Part shown: positions 7,363 to 15,033 of the stretch, one piece after another
Position numbering within the stretch: the first letter of the stretch is position 1
Layout: every line of letters starts with the position of its first letter
DNA from: Pseudomonadota bacterium
GTDB lineage: Bacteria > Pseudomonadota > Gammaproteobacteria > Acidiferrobacterales > Acidiferrobacteraceae
Reading direction: 5' to 3'
NCBI GenBank assembly: GCA_021794275.1
Contig: JAJYRD010000020.1
Span: 1 to 54,013, forward strand
DNA: 54,013 bases
Program-made: the position numbers and the translations under genes
The notes under the pieces: generated by a model
Seen by the model: only the letters and a program-made list of their open reading frames with translations
The model's database searches: none
What the model was told of the DNA's origin: nothing

Positions 7363-7650
7363 GCCCGCATAGCTCAGCTGGTAGAGCATCTGATTTGTAA
7401 AATTGCACCTGCGTTCGGAAACGGGCGCAGTGGAGATGGCTAAAACGGGGAAACCTTGGGGTACCAGCCTCGTGGCAATCCCGTGCTAGCCGCGATGAGC
7501 GGCGAGTGTAGAGACTTTACACCATCCACCTAAACCACGCCTTTGCGCGGCAAGGTGAAGAGAAAGTCCAGACCCCAAACCATTCGTGGGCTGCGAAAGC
7601 AGTAGTGGGTATGAATCAGAGGGTCGGGGGTTCGAATCCCTCTGCGGGCT
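7363..7650 (+). tRNA. thrU: tRNA-Thr(UGU) interrupted in the anticodon loop by a group I intron
   Basis: The exons are 7363-7398 and 7614-7650. Joined, they give a normal tRNA: acceptor GCCCGCA/TGCGGGC, D-arm AGCTCAGCTGGTAGAGC, anticodon stem TCTGA/TCAGA, loop TTTGTAA with anticodon TGT (7396-7398), and T-loop TTCGAAT. The discriminator base is T, as in the other tRNA-Thr of this window. The CCA end is not encoded (TAC follows), whereas the four tRNAs further on all encode CCA. The position upstream of tRNA-Tyr, tRNA-Gly, tRNA-Thr(GGU) and tuf is that of E. coli thrU. Without splicing, the tRNA could not read ACA codons. Confidence 0.95.
7399..7613 (+). ncRNA. Group I intron (IC3-like), 215 nt, inserted after anticodon base U36
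   Basis: The intron interrupts tRNA-Thr between positions 36 and 37. The 5' exon ends in U, the intron ends in G (7613). The guide GCA at 7405-7407 pairs with the anticodon UGU, with a U-G wobble at the splice site. P2 is a 9-bp helix (7409-7417 with 7422-7430) capped by GAAA. P3 can form from GATGG 7435-7439 with CCATC 7522-7526. The P4/P5 region holds GGGGAAACC (7447-7455). P7, with the guanosine site, is GTGTAGAGACT (7506-7516) with AGTCCAG (7565-7571). P9 is CTGC-GAAA-GCAG (7591-7602). The order and motifs closely follow the Azoarcus tRNA-Ile(CAU) intron as I remember it. There is no endonuclease ORF. Self-splicing is inferred from the complete core. Confidence 0.93.
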
Positions 7651-7706
7651 TACACCTTTTTCGGATCTTTAATTTAGAGTAGGGCGGCCGCCCCGAGTAT
7701 ACGTTC

Positions 7707-9971
7707 ATGGAAAAATTTCCCACAGACGCCGAGAACGGCGCGCTTGCCTACTATGCCGACCTCGAGGCGCGGCTCGCCAGGGTTCGGGAGCGCGTGCGCC
7801 GTCCGCTCAGTCTGGCCGAGAAGATCCTGCTCGCGCACTGGGTGGACCGTGGCGGATTGCCGGTGCCGGGGTCCAGCACGGAGGCCTTTCATCCTGATCG
7901 CGTGGCCATGCAGGACGCTACGGCCCAGATGGCCTTGCTGCAGTTCATGAGCGCGGGGCGCGCCGAGGTGGCGGTGCCCACGACCGTGCATTGCGATCAC
8001 CTGATTCGCGCCAAAGTGGGTGCGCGCGAGGATCTCGCGATCGCCGAGAGCGCGAACGAGGAGGTTTACGCCTTCCTCGCCTCGGTGTCCGCCAAGCATG
8101 GCATCGGCTTCTGGGAGCCCGGGTCTGGCATCATCCATCAGGTGGTGTTGGAGCACTACGCGTTCCCAGGTGGCCTCATGATCGGCACGGATTCGCATAC
8201 CCCGAATGCGGGGGGGCTAGGCATGCTCGCCATCGGGGTGGGGGGCGCAGACGCCGTGGATGTGCTGGTGGGCATGCCTTGGGAGTTGCAGTGGCCGAAG
8301 CGGATCGGCGTGCAGCTCGTAGGCGCCCTTTCGGGCTGGTCCAGCGGTAAGGACGTGATCCTGAAGCTCGCGGGCCTTTTGACGACGAGCGGCGGGACCG
8401 GCCACATCATCGAATACTTCGGGCCGGGCACCGCGTCTTTGAGCGCGACCGCAAAGGCCACGATCACCAATATGGGCGCTGAGCTTGGGGCGACGACTTC
8501 GGTGTTTCCCTTCGACGACCGCATGGCGGCCTATCTCGAAAGCACGGGGCGCAATCGGCTTGCCACCAAGGCCCGGGCCTTGGTGGCCCACCTGACGGCT
8601 GATCCCGAGGTGGCGGCCCACCCCGAGGACTATTTCGACCGCGTGGTGACTATTGATCTTGCTACGCTCGAGCCGCATGTGGTGGGTCCGCACACGCCGG
8701 ACCTGGCGCGGCCGATCTCGGCCTTGGGTGGCGAGGTTCGTTCCCATGGCTATCCGGAGGCTTTGCAGGCCGCGTTGATCGGTAGCTGCACGAACTCGTC
8801 TTACGAGGATATCGGGCGCGCAGCCCATGTGGCGCGCCAGGCGCGCGCTTTAGGCCTCAAGGCCAAGGTGCCGTTCCTCGTGACCCCGGGCTCTGAACAG
8901 GTGCGCGCCACGATAGAGCGGGACGGGTTACTCGCCGACCTCACGGCCATAGGCGCCACCGTGCTCGCCAACGCCTGCGGGCCCTGCATAGGCCAGTGGC
9001 AGCGCGAGGGCGTAGCGCCAGGCACACCGAACAGCATATTGACGTCCTACAACCGCAATTTCCCGCGACGCAATGATGGCAATCCCGGCACCCATGCCTT
9101 CATCGCAAGCCCTGAGGTTGTAACCGCCTATGCCTTGACAGGCAGCCTCGCCGAAAATCCACTTGCCGGGATCGAAGTGGACGGCAAGGTCGTGTCCTTG
9201 ACCGCCCCCTCCGCCGCGGAACTCCCGAGCGCGGGTTTCGTGGGCGGGACCGAGGGTTATAGGCCGCCCCGGGAAGGGGGCGTGGCCGTCCGCATCCGCG
9301 AAGACAGCGAACGTCTGAGCCTGCTCGCGCCATTTCCGGCACCGCGGCCCGAGGATTTTCAGGGGCTGCCGATCTTGCTGAAAGCGGTCGGCAAGTGCAC
9401 GACCGACCACATATCGGCGGCCGGGCCCTGGCTCAAGTACCGCGGCCATCTCGATCGGATCAGTGACAACCTTTTCCTAGGGGCCACCAACGCCTTCAGT
9501 TCGGCCGTAGGGACGGGTTTCGATGTCATGAAGGGCGAAGCCGATGTCCCGCTCGCGGCCCTCGCGCGCGCCTATAAGGCCCAGGGTCTTGGCTGGGTGG
9601 CGGTCGGCGACAGCAACTACGGGGAGGGCAGTTCGCGCGAGCACGCGGCCATGTCCCCGCGCTATCTGGGCGCGCGCCTGATTCTGGTGCGCAGTTTCGC
9701 ACGCATTCATGAGACCAATCTGAAGAAGCAGGGTGTCCTGCCACTCACATTCGCCGATCCTGGCGACTACGACCGGCTCGAGCGGGAGGACCGCGTGAGC
9801 GTGCCCGGCATAGGCGCGATCGAGCCGAACAGTTTTGTACGGCTCGTCATCACGCGCGCGGATGGCCGGACTTGGGAGATGGAGGCGCGCCATACCTTGA
9901 CGGCCGAGCAGATCAACTGGTTCTGGGCGGGCTCGGCCTTGAATCTCATGGGGGCGCGCTCACGCGCGTAA
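7707..9971 (+). CDS. Aconitate hydratase, mitochondrial-type
   Basis: This cytosolic TCA-cycle enzyme converts citrate to isocitrate through cis-aconitate on a [4Fe-4S] cluster. The 754 residues and domain order fit the shorter mitochondrial-type aconitase rather than AcnA (about 890) or AcnB (about 865). The cluster ligands are Cys361 in IGSCTNSSYED and Cys424/Cys427 in ANACGPCIGQW. The substrate-binding blocks IGTDSHTPNAGGLGM (159-173), YNRNFPRRNDGNP, and the C-terminal GDSNYGEGSSREHAA are all intact. The ATG at 7707 is the only start near the conserved N terminus; no clear ribosome binding site precedes it. The gene splits the usual tRNA-Thr / tRNA-Tyr-Gly-Thr-tuf cluster, 57 bp after tRNA-Thr, with no obvious promoter of its own, so it may be transcribed from the tRNA promoter. 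Confidence 0.95.
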   Translation: MEKFPTDAENGALAYYADLEARLARVRERVRRPLSLAEKILLAHWVDRGGLPVPGSSTEAFHPDRVAMQDATAQMALLQFMSAGRAEVAVPTTVHCDHLIRAKVGAREDLAIAESANEEVYAFLASVSAKHGIGFWEPGSGIIHQVVLEHYAFPGGLMIGTDSHTPNAGGLGMLAIGVGGADAVDVLVGMPWELQWPKRIGVQLVGALSGWSSGKDVILKLAGLLTTSGGTGHIIEYFGPGTASLSATAKATITNMGAELGATTSVFPFDDRMAAYLESTGRNRLATKARALVAHLTADPEVAAHPEDYFDRVVTIDLATLEPHVVGPHTPDLARPISALGGEVRSHGYPEALQAALIGSCTNSSYEDIGRAAHVARQARALGLKAKVPFLVTPGSEQVRATIERDGLLADLTAIGATVLANACGPCIGQWQREGVAPGTPNSILTSYNRNFPRRNDGNPGTHAFIASPEVVTAYALTGSLAENPLAGIEVDGKVVSLTAPSAAELPSAGFVGGTEGYRPPREGGVAVRIREDSERLSLLAPFPAPRPEDFQGLPILLKAVGKCTTDHISAAGPWLKYRGHLDRISDNLFLGATNAFSSAVGTGFDVMKGEADVPLAALARAYKAQGLGWVAVGDSNYGEGSSREHAAMSPRYLGARLILVRSFARIHETNLKKQGVLPLTFADPGDYDRLEREDRVSVPGIGAIEPNSFVRLVITRADGRTWEMEARHTLTAEQINWFWAGSALNLMGARSRA

Positions 9972-9984
9972 ATTACGCCGGGTG

Positions 9985-10013
9985 TTGACAAGGGCTCATC
10001 CCTTAATCACAAT
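9985..10013 (+). promoter_or_regulatory. Promoter of the tRNA-Tyr-Gly-Thr-tuf unit
   Basis: A consensus TTGACA (9985-9990) lies 17 bp before CACAAT (10008-10013), 17 bp before the tRNA-Tyr 5' end. It starts right after the aconitase stop and likely drives the tRNA cluster and the first tuf gene. Confidence 0.7.
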
Positions 10014-10029
10014 TCGCGGCTTACTGTTT

Positions 10030-10114
10030 GGAGGGGTACCCAAGCGGCCAAAGGGATCAGACTGTAAATCTGACGGCTCTGCCTTCGGAGGTTCGAATCC
10101 TCCCCCCTCCACCA
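10030..10114 (+). tRNA. tRNA-Tyr(GUA)
   Basis: An 85-nt class II tRNA: acceptor GGAGGGG with CCCCTCC, anticodon GTA at 10064-10066, a long variable arm (CGGCTCTGCCTTCG) and an encoded CCA end. It is the first member of the Tyr-Gly-Thr cluster, matching E. coli tyrU. Confidence 0.97.
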
Positions 10115-10153
10115 TCGTTACGGCGGGCAAGGCCTATCAAGCGGGCATGTTAG

Positions 10154-10227
10154 GCGGGTGTAGTTCAATGGTAGAACTTCAGCCTTCCAAGCTGATAGCG
10201 TGGGTTCGATTCCCATCACCCGCTCCA
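10154..10227 (+). tRNA. tRNA-Gly(UCC)
   Basis: A 74-nt tRNA: acceptor GCGGGTG with CACCCGC, anticodon stem TCAGC/GCTGA, anticodon TCC at 10186-10188, encoded CCA. It corresponds to E. coli glyT in position. Confidence 0.97.
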
Positions 10228-10253
10228 GTTTGAGGCATGTGTGAGAACGTTTG

Positions 10254-10329
<76 letters not shown>

Positions 10330-10382
10330 GATGCAAAACCGGGTGGCCTTGAGGCGACCCGCGAAGAACGGTTCATAAAACT

Positions 10383-11585
10383 GAGGTACCCACGGTGTCC
10401 AAGGGAAAGTTTGAACGCACGAAGCCCCATCTGAATGTGGGCACGATCGGCCACGTCGATCATGGCAAGACCACGCTCACGGCGGCTCTGACCAAGGTCC
10501 TGTCGACGAAGTTCGGGGGCGAGTTCAAGGCCTACGACCAGATCGATAACGCCCCCGAGGAGCGCGCCCGCGGCATCACGATCGCGACGGCGCACGTGGA
10601 GTATCAGACCCCGCAGCGCCATTACGCGCACGTCGACTGCCCGGGGCACGCCGACTACATCAAGAACATGATCACAGGTGCCGCCCAGATGGACGGCGCC
10701 ATCCTGGTGGTATCGGCCGCCGACGGCCCCATGCCCCAGACCCGCGAACACATCCTGTTGGCCCGCCAGGTGGGCGTGCCCTACATCGTGGTGTTTCTGA
10801 ACAAGGCCGACATGGTCGATGACAAGGAACTCCTGGAGCTGGTCGAGATGGAGGTACGTGAGCTCCTCGACCGCTACGAGTTCCCGGGCGACAAGACCCC
10901 GATCATCGTGGGCTCGGCCCTGAAGGCCCTCGAGGGTGACAGCTCCGAGATCGGCGAGCCCGCCATCCTGAAGCTCGCCGAGGCCCTGGACGCCTATATC
11001 CCCCAGCCGGAGCGCGCCATCGACGGCGCCTATCTGATGCCCGTCGAGGACGTCTTCTCGATCTCCGGGCGCGGCACCGTGGTGACCGGGCGTGTCGAGC
11101 GTGGCATCGTGAAGGTCGGCGATGAGGTCGAGATCGTGGGTCTGCGCGACACCGTGAAGACCACCGTCACCGGCGTCGAGATGTTCCGCAAGCTGCTCGA
11201 CCAGGGGCAGGCCGGCGACAACATCGGCGTCTTGCTGCGCGGCACCAAGCGCGAAGAGGTCGAGCGCGGCCAGGTGCTCTGCAAGCCCGGCTCCATCAAG
11301 CCACACACCCGTTTCGAGGCCGAGGTCTATGTCCTGAGCAAGGACGAGGGCGGCCGTCACACGGCATTCTTCCAGGGCTATCGCCCGCAGTTCTATTTCC
11401 GTACCACCGACGTCACCGGGTCCTGCGAGCTGCCGGCCGGCACCGAGATGGTGATGCCCGGGGATAACGTCAAGCTCACGATCACCCTCATCAGCCCGAT
11501 CGCCATGGAGGACGGCCTGCGTTTCGCCATCCGCGAAGGCGGCCGTACGGTGGGCGCGGGCGTGGTGTCGAAGATACTTGAGTAG
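10383..11585 (+). repeat. tuf duplication, copy 1 (1203 bp)
   Basis: Base-for-base the same as 26597-27799 as far as I can compare by eye. Identity begins 12 bp before the GTG start, at GAGGTACCCACG, and ends exactly at the stop codon. Flanks are unrelated on both sides. Confidence 0.93.
10395..11585 (+). CDS. tuf: Elongation factor Tu, copy 1
   Basis: This GTPase delivers aminoacyl-tRNA to the ribosome. It has 396 residues with the G-domain motifs GHVDHGKT (19-26), the effector segment [22 protein letters not shown] and NKAD, followed by the two beta-barrel domains. The start is GTG, with GAGG eight bases upstream as ribosome binding site. It is transcribed with the three tRNAs before it and is followed by tRNA-Trp. 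The protein is identical to that of the second copy at 26609, so both supply the same factor. Confidence 0.98.
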   Translation: MSKGKFERTKPHLNVGTIGHVDHGKTTLTAALTKVLSTKFGGEFKAYDQIDNAPEERARGITIATAHVEYQTPQRHYAHVDCPGHADYIKNMITGAAQMDGAILVVSAADGPMPQTREHILLARQVGVPYIVVFLNKADMVDDKELLELVEMEVRELLDRYEFPGDKTPIIVGSALKALEGDSSEIGEPAILKLAEALDAYIPQPERAIDGAYLMPVEDVFSISGRGTVVTGRVERGIVKVGDEVEIVGLRDTVKTTVTGVEMFRKLLDQGQAGDNIGVLLRGTKREEVERGQVLCKPGSIKPHTRFEAEVYVLSKDEGGRHTAFFQGYRPQFYFRTTDVTGSCELPAGTEMVMPGDNVKLTITLISPIAMEDGLRFAIREGGRTVGAGVVSKILE

Positions 11586-11615
11586 CGGTTTCAAGGTCTT
11601 CGGCGGTTCGAGTTT

Positions 11616-11691
11616 AGGCCAGTAGCTCAATTGGCAGAGCGTCGGTCTCCAAAACCGAAGGTTGGGGGTTCGATTCCCTCCTGGCCTGCCA
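11616..11691 (+). tRNA. tRNA-Trp(CCA)
   Basis: A 76-nt tRNA: acceptor AGGCCAG with CTGGCCT, anticodon stem TCGGT/ACCGA, anticodon CCA at 11649-11651, encoded CCA end. It lies between tuf and secE, as in many proteobacteria. Confidence 0.97.
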
Positions 11692-11718
11692 TCCGTTCTT
11701 TGGGATATGTAGGCAGTA

Positions 11719-12063
11719 ATGGTGGATAAGCTAAAGCTGACCGCGGCAATGATGTTGTTGGCGTCCGGCGTCGTCGGTTACTACGTTCTTTCGAACGAGC
11801 CTGAGCTTTGGCGTGTTGTGGCGCTATTGGCCGGGGCCACCCTTGCGGTGGCGACCGTCATGCAGACACCCACCGGACGTTCGGCGTGGATGTTTGTCAA
11901 AGAGGCGCGGGTCGAGTTGAGCAAGGTCATTTGGCCTACTCGCAAGGAGACGATCCAGACGACGCTCGTGGTGATCGTGCTCGTGGTGCTGGTTGCGGTG
12001 TTCTTATGGATCGTCGACCTGGGCTTGATCAAGGGCGTGAGTATATTGACCGGGAGGTCGTGA
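11719..12063 (+). CDS. secE: Protein translocase subunit SecE
   Basis: A small subunit of the SecYEG channel that clamps SecY. Its 114 residues hold three predicted membrane spans (about 5-24, 33-50 and 80-105), the longer gammaproteobacterial form. The conserved amphipathic stretch [21 protein letters not shown] precedes the last span and is the family signature. It is followed by nusG after 4 bp, the usual secE-nusG pair; SecY itself is encoded at 36851. Confidence 0.96.
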   Translation: MVDKLKLTAAMMLLASGVVGYYVLSNEPELWRVVALLAGATLAVATVMQTPTGRSAWMFVKEARVELSKVIWPTRKETIQTTLVVIVLVVLVAVFLWIVDLGLIKGVSILTGRS

Positions 12064-12067
12064 TCCG

Positions 12068-12601
12068 ATGGCGATGCGTTGGTACGTGGTGCATGCCTTC
12101 TCGGGGTTCGAGAAGAACGTTGAGAAGACGCTGAAGGAGCATATTGCGCGCGCCGGGATGCAGGATTTGTTCGGCGAAATTCTCGTGCCGACGGAAGAAG
12201 TCGTGGAGATGAAGAGCGGACAGCGCCGCACCAGCGAACGCAAGTTCTTTCCGGGCTATGTGTTGGTGCGCATGGAGATGACCGACGAATCCTGGCATCT
12301 CGTGAAGTCGGTGCCCAAGGTGAGCGGTTTTATCGGCGGGTCAGGTACGAAGCCTACGCCGATCAGCGACAAAGAGGCCGAAATGATCCTGCGCCAGGTC
12401 CAAGACGGTGTGGAGAAACCGAGGCCCAAGTTCTCGTTCACGAGCGGCGAGCAGGTTCGCGTTATCGACGGCCCCTTCCTCGATTTCAATGGCACGGTCG
12501 AGGATGTCAACTACGAAAAGAGCAAGCTGAAGGTGTCGGTGTCGATTTTTGGGCGCCAGACGCCGGTGGAGTTGGACTTTAGTCAGGTAGAGAAGGCGTA
12601 A
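12068..12601 (+). CDS. nusG: Transcription elongation/antitermination factor NusG
   Basis: NusG binds the RNA polymerase clamp and links it to Rho or to ribosomal protein S10. It has 177 residues. The NGN domain starts with [19 protein letters not shown] and holds the [11 protein letters not shown] segment. The C-terminal KOW domain reads [20 protein letters not shown]. It is coupled to secE upstream, and the ribosomal rplKAJL genes follow after 62 bp. Confidence 0.98.
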   Translation: MAMRWYVVHAFSGFEKNVEKTLKEHIARAGMQDLFGEILVPTEEVVEMKSGQRRTSERKFFPGYVLVRMEMTDESWHLVKSVPKVSGFIGGSGTKPTPISDKEAEMILRQVQDGVEKPRPKFSFTSGEQVRVIDGPFLDFNGTVEDVNYEKSKLKVSVSIFGRQTPVELDFSQVEKA

Positions 12602-12663
12602 TCCGCCGGATCTCGTAAACACGCGGGGGAGCCGCAAGGCGCCAGTACCCCATAGGAGCCCAT

Positions 12664-13095
12664 ATGGCAAAGAAGATCGACGCCTACATCAAGCTGCAGG
12701 TGCCGGCGACGAAGGCGACCCCCGGGCCGCCGATCGGACCCGCGCTCGGTCAGCGCGGATTGAATATCATGGAGTTCTGTAAGGCCTTCAACGCCCGCAC
12801 TCAGGGCATGGAAGAAGGTTTGCCGATCCCGGTGGTCATTACCGCCTATAGCGACAAGAGCTTCACGTTCGTAACCAAGACTCCGCCTGCGAGCATTCTC
12901 CTGAAGAAGGCGGCGGGTATTACAAGCGGGAGCAAGACGCCCCATACCAATAAGGTCGGGAAGGTCTCGCGTGCGCAACTCGAAGAGATCGCGCGGCTCA
13001 AGATGCCGGACCTCAATACGGCGGACCTGGAGGCGGCGGTGCGCTTGATCGCGGGCAGCGCGCGCAGCATGGGTCTTGAGACGGAGGGCGTCTGA
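12664..13095 (+). CDS. rplK: 50S ribosomal protein L11
   Basis: L11 forms the GTPase-associated base of the large subunit with 23S rRNA helices 43-44. It has 143 residues. The N-terminal flexible domain carries the Pro-rich segment [20 protein letters not shown], the C-terminal domain [20 protein letters not shown] binds RNA. Its stop overlaps the rplA start (TGATG). Confidence 0.98.
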   Translation: MAKKIDAYIKLQVPATKATPGPPIGPALGQRGLNIMEFCKAFNARTQGMEEGLPIPVVITAYSDKSFTFVTKTPPASILLKKAAGITSGSKTPHTNKVGKVSRAQLEEIARLKMPDLNTADLEAAVRLIAGSARSMGLETEGV

Positions 13096-13799
13096 TGGCC
13101 GAGGTGATGAAAGGCGGCAAGCGGCTGCGCACCTTGCGCCCGCTCGTTGACCGGGCGCGGCTCTATGGGATCGACGAGGCCCTCGCGCTCGTGAAGAAGA
13201 CCGCGAATGCGAAATTCGATGAATCGGTCGAGGTGGCAGTGAATCTCGGCATCGATCCCCGCAAGTCCGAACAGAACGTGCGTGGATCCGCCGTGATGCC
13301 ACGGGGGACGGGCAAGACTGTGCGGGTTGCGGTGTTCGCCGAGGGAGAGGCCGCCGCGGCGTCGCGCAAGGCCGGTGCCGACGTGGTGGGCTTTCAGGAC
13401 TTGGCCGACCAGGTGAAGGCGGGGAATCTCAACTTCGACGTCGTCATTGCGACGCCGGAGGCGATGCGCATTGTGGGCCAATTGGGCCAGATCCTGGGAC
13501 CGCGCGGCCTCATGCCGAATCCCAAGGTCGGTACCGTGACACCGAATCCGGCCAAGGCGGTGGAGAACGCGAAGGCGGGCCAGGTGCAGTACCGCGCCGA
13601 CAAGGCCGGCATCGTGCATTGCGCGATCGGCAAGGTGTCGTTTACGGAAGAGGCGCTGAAGGAGAACTTCTTGGCGCTCGTGGCGGCCCTGCAAAAGGCA
13701 AAGCCGAGCGCATCTAAAGGGATATACGTCAAGCGCGTAACGATATCTGCGACCATGGGGCCTGGAATACGGCTGGACCAGGGGTCGCTACCGCAGTAG
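13095..13799 (+). CDS. rplA: 50S ribosomal protein L1
   Basis: L1 forms the mobile stalk at the E site and in E. coli represses its own rplK-rplA mRNA. It has 234 residues, with the signature [20 protein letters not shown] and [11 protein letters not shown] in the middle and the C-terminal RNA-binding strand [12 protein letters not shown]. The start overlaps the rplK stop, so the two are translationally coupled. Confidence 0.98.
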   Translation: MAEVMKGGKRLRTLRPLVDRARLYGIDEALALVKKTANAKFDESVEVAVNLGIDPRKSEQNVRGSAVMPRGTGKTVRVAVFAEGEAAAASRKAGADVVGFQDLADQVKAGNLNFDVVIATPEAMRIVGQLGQILGPRGLMPNPKVGTVTPNPAKAVENAKAGQVQYRADKAGIVHCAIGKVSFTEEALKENFLALVAALQKAKPSASKGIYVKRVTISATMGPGIRLDQGSLPQ

Positions 13800-13936
13800 C
13801 AAGAAGGGCTGGGACTGTCCGTGGTTTGGGCAGATGTCGAAGACCGCCGGTGCGGAAACGCTTAATGTTGCCGGCGTAGATGGTGTCCGGGGCCTTTAAA
13901 GCCGCGGATCACCGTCCCCCGTGACGGGGGGAGCGA
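13800..13936 (+). promoter_or_regulatory. L10 leader, autoregulatory mRNA element before rplJ
   Basis: The 150-nt gap before rplJ contains GAAGACCGCCGG followed by CTTAATG and a partner strand TGCCGGCGTAGATGGTGTC, the usual arrangement of the proteobacterial L10 leader. In that element the L10-L12 complex binds and lowers translation of rplJ and rplL. A second hairpin, CCCCC-GTGA-CGGGGG near 13916-13930, lies just before the ribosome binding site. The assignment rests on motif order recalled from the family. Confidence 0.65.
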
Positions 13937-13949
13937 AGGAGGTGATTCG

Positions 13950-14468
13950 TTGAGTCTCAATCTAGAGCAAAAGAAGGCGGTCGTAACCGAAGTCTCGGTG
14001 GCCATCAAGGGCGCGGAGGCGGCGGTGGTGGCTGAATACCGGGGACTCACCGTGGCGCAGATGACCGCCTTGCGTGCCGAGGCGCGCAAGGCCGGTGTCT
14101 ACATCAGGGTGGTGAAGAACACGCTGGTACGGCGGGCGCTCGCCGATACGCCGTTCGCGTGCCTGGATAGCCATTTGAAAGGACCGCTTGCATTCGCGGC
14201 ATCATCGGATCCGGTGGCGGTCGCCAAGGTCTTAAGCGAGTTTGCGCGCGCGAATGACAAGCTTGTAATCAAGGTCGGCGCCATGGATGGGGCGCTCATG
14301 ACGGGCGAGCAGCTGCAGGCGCTCGCCTTGTTGCCGAGTCGAGAGGTTCTCTTGGCGACCTTGATGCGGACCATGCAGGCGCCGGTGGCGCAGTTCGTGC
14401 GGACGCTGAACGAGGTACCCGCACGTTTCGTGCGGACACTCGCCGCAGTCCGCGACAAGGCTCAGTAA
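13950..14468 (+). CDS. rplJ: 50S ribosomal protein L10
   Basis: L10 is the stalk base that carries L7/L12 dimers. It has 172 residues, with the N-terminal rRNA-binding part (EYRGLTVAQMTALRAEARKA, VVKNTLVRRAL) and a C-terminal helix (QFVRTLNEVPARFVRTLAAV) for L7/L12. The start is TTG at 13950, preceded by AAGGAGGTGA; no other start gives the conserved N terminus. A rare start codon and the leader upstream both point to tight translational control. Confidence 0.97.
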   Translation: MSLNLEQKKAVVTEVSVAIKGAEAAVVAEYRGLTVAQMTALRAEARKAGVYIRVVKNTLVRRALADTPFACLDSHLKGPLAFAASSDPVAVAKVLSEFARANDKLVIKVGAMDGALMTGEQLQALALLPSREVLLATLMRTMQAPVAQFVRTLNEVPARFVRTLAAVRDKAQ

Positions 14469-14522
14469 GGGGCGTTTTTCTAGGCTTTAAAGGTCAAGTC
14501 ACTTTTTCGAGGAGATAGCACC

Positions 14523-14906
14523 ATGGCGGTATCGAAGGAAGAAATCCTGGACACGATTGCGAACATGTCGGTTCTCGACCTGTCGACGTTGATCAAGGAG
14601 ATGGAAGAGAAGTTCGGCGTATCGGCGGCTGCCGCCGCAGTCGCCGTCGCAGCCCCGGGTGGCGTGGCCCCTGGAGCAGCTGCCGCGGCCGAAAAGGACA
14701 GCTTCGATGTTGTGTTGGCGGCGATCGGCGACAACAAGGTGGGCGTGATCAAAGCGGTGCGCGCCATCACCAACCTGGGTCTGAAGGAGGCCAAGGATTT
14801 GGTGGAGTCGGCCCCCGCAACTGTGAAGGAAGCGGTCGCCAAGGCGGATGCGCAAAACATGAAGAAGCAGCTTGAAGAGGCCGGCGCCAAGGTCGACCTG
14901 AAGTAA
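14523..14906 (+). CDS. rplL: 50S ribosomal protein L7/L12
   Basis: The multimeric stalk protein that recruits translation GTPases. It has 127 residues: an N-terminal dimerisation helix ([20 protein letters not shown]), an Ala/Pro/Gly hinge at about residues 38-55, and the C-terminal factor-binding domain with [20 protein letters not shown] and [12 protein letters not shown]. It follows rplJ after 54 bp with a good ribosome binding site (CGAGGAG). Confidence 0.98.
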   Translation: MAVSKEEILDTIANMSVLDLSTLIKEMEEKFGVSAAAAAVAVAAPGGVAPGAAAAAEKDSFDVVLAAIGDNKVGVIKAVRAITNLGLKEAKDLVESAPATVKEAVAKADAQNMKKQLEEAGAKVDLK

Positions 14907-14955
14907 GGATAGCTGATTGCCCGTTGAATACGCGGTGACGAGAGGGTGATCGTCG

Positions 14956-14994
14956 GGACAGGCTGGTGCGAACCGGCCTGTCCGTCTTTGTTTG
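14956..14994 (+). terminator. Attenuator hairpin between rplL and rpoB
   Basis: A 12-bp stem (GGACAGGCTGGT at 14956-14967 with ACCGGCCTGTCC at 14972-14983, one G-U pair) is closed by a GCGA tetraloop and followed by the T-rich GTCTTTGTTT. A partial terminator here is well known in E. coli and lowers rpoBC transcription relative to rplJL. The same role is inferred. Confidence 0.8.
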
Positions 14995-15033
14995 TCGTTC
15001 GGGATCGTCCGGACATCAAGAGCTGAGGAACCT

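Noticed and set aside
7399-7613. The insert in tRNA-Thr as an archaeal-type (bulge-helix-bulge) intron or as random junk
   Set aside because: It is too long and carries the conserved group I core in the right order, with the splice sites exactly where that model predicts them.
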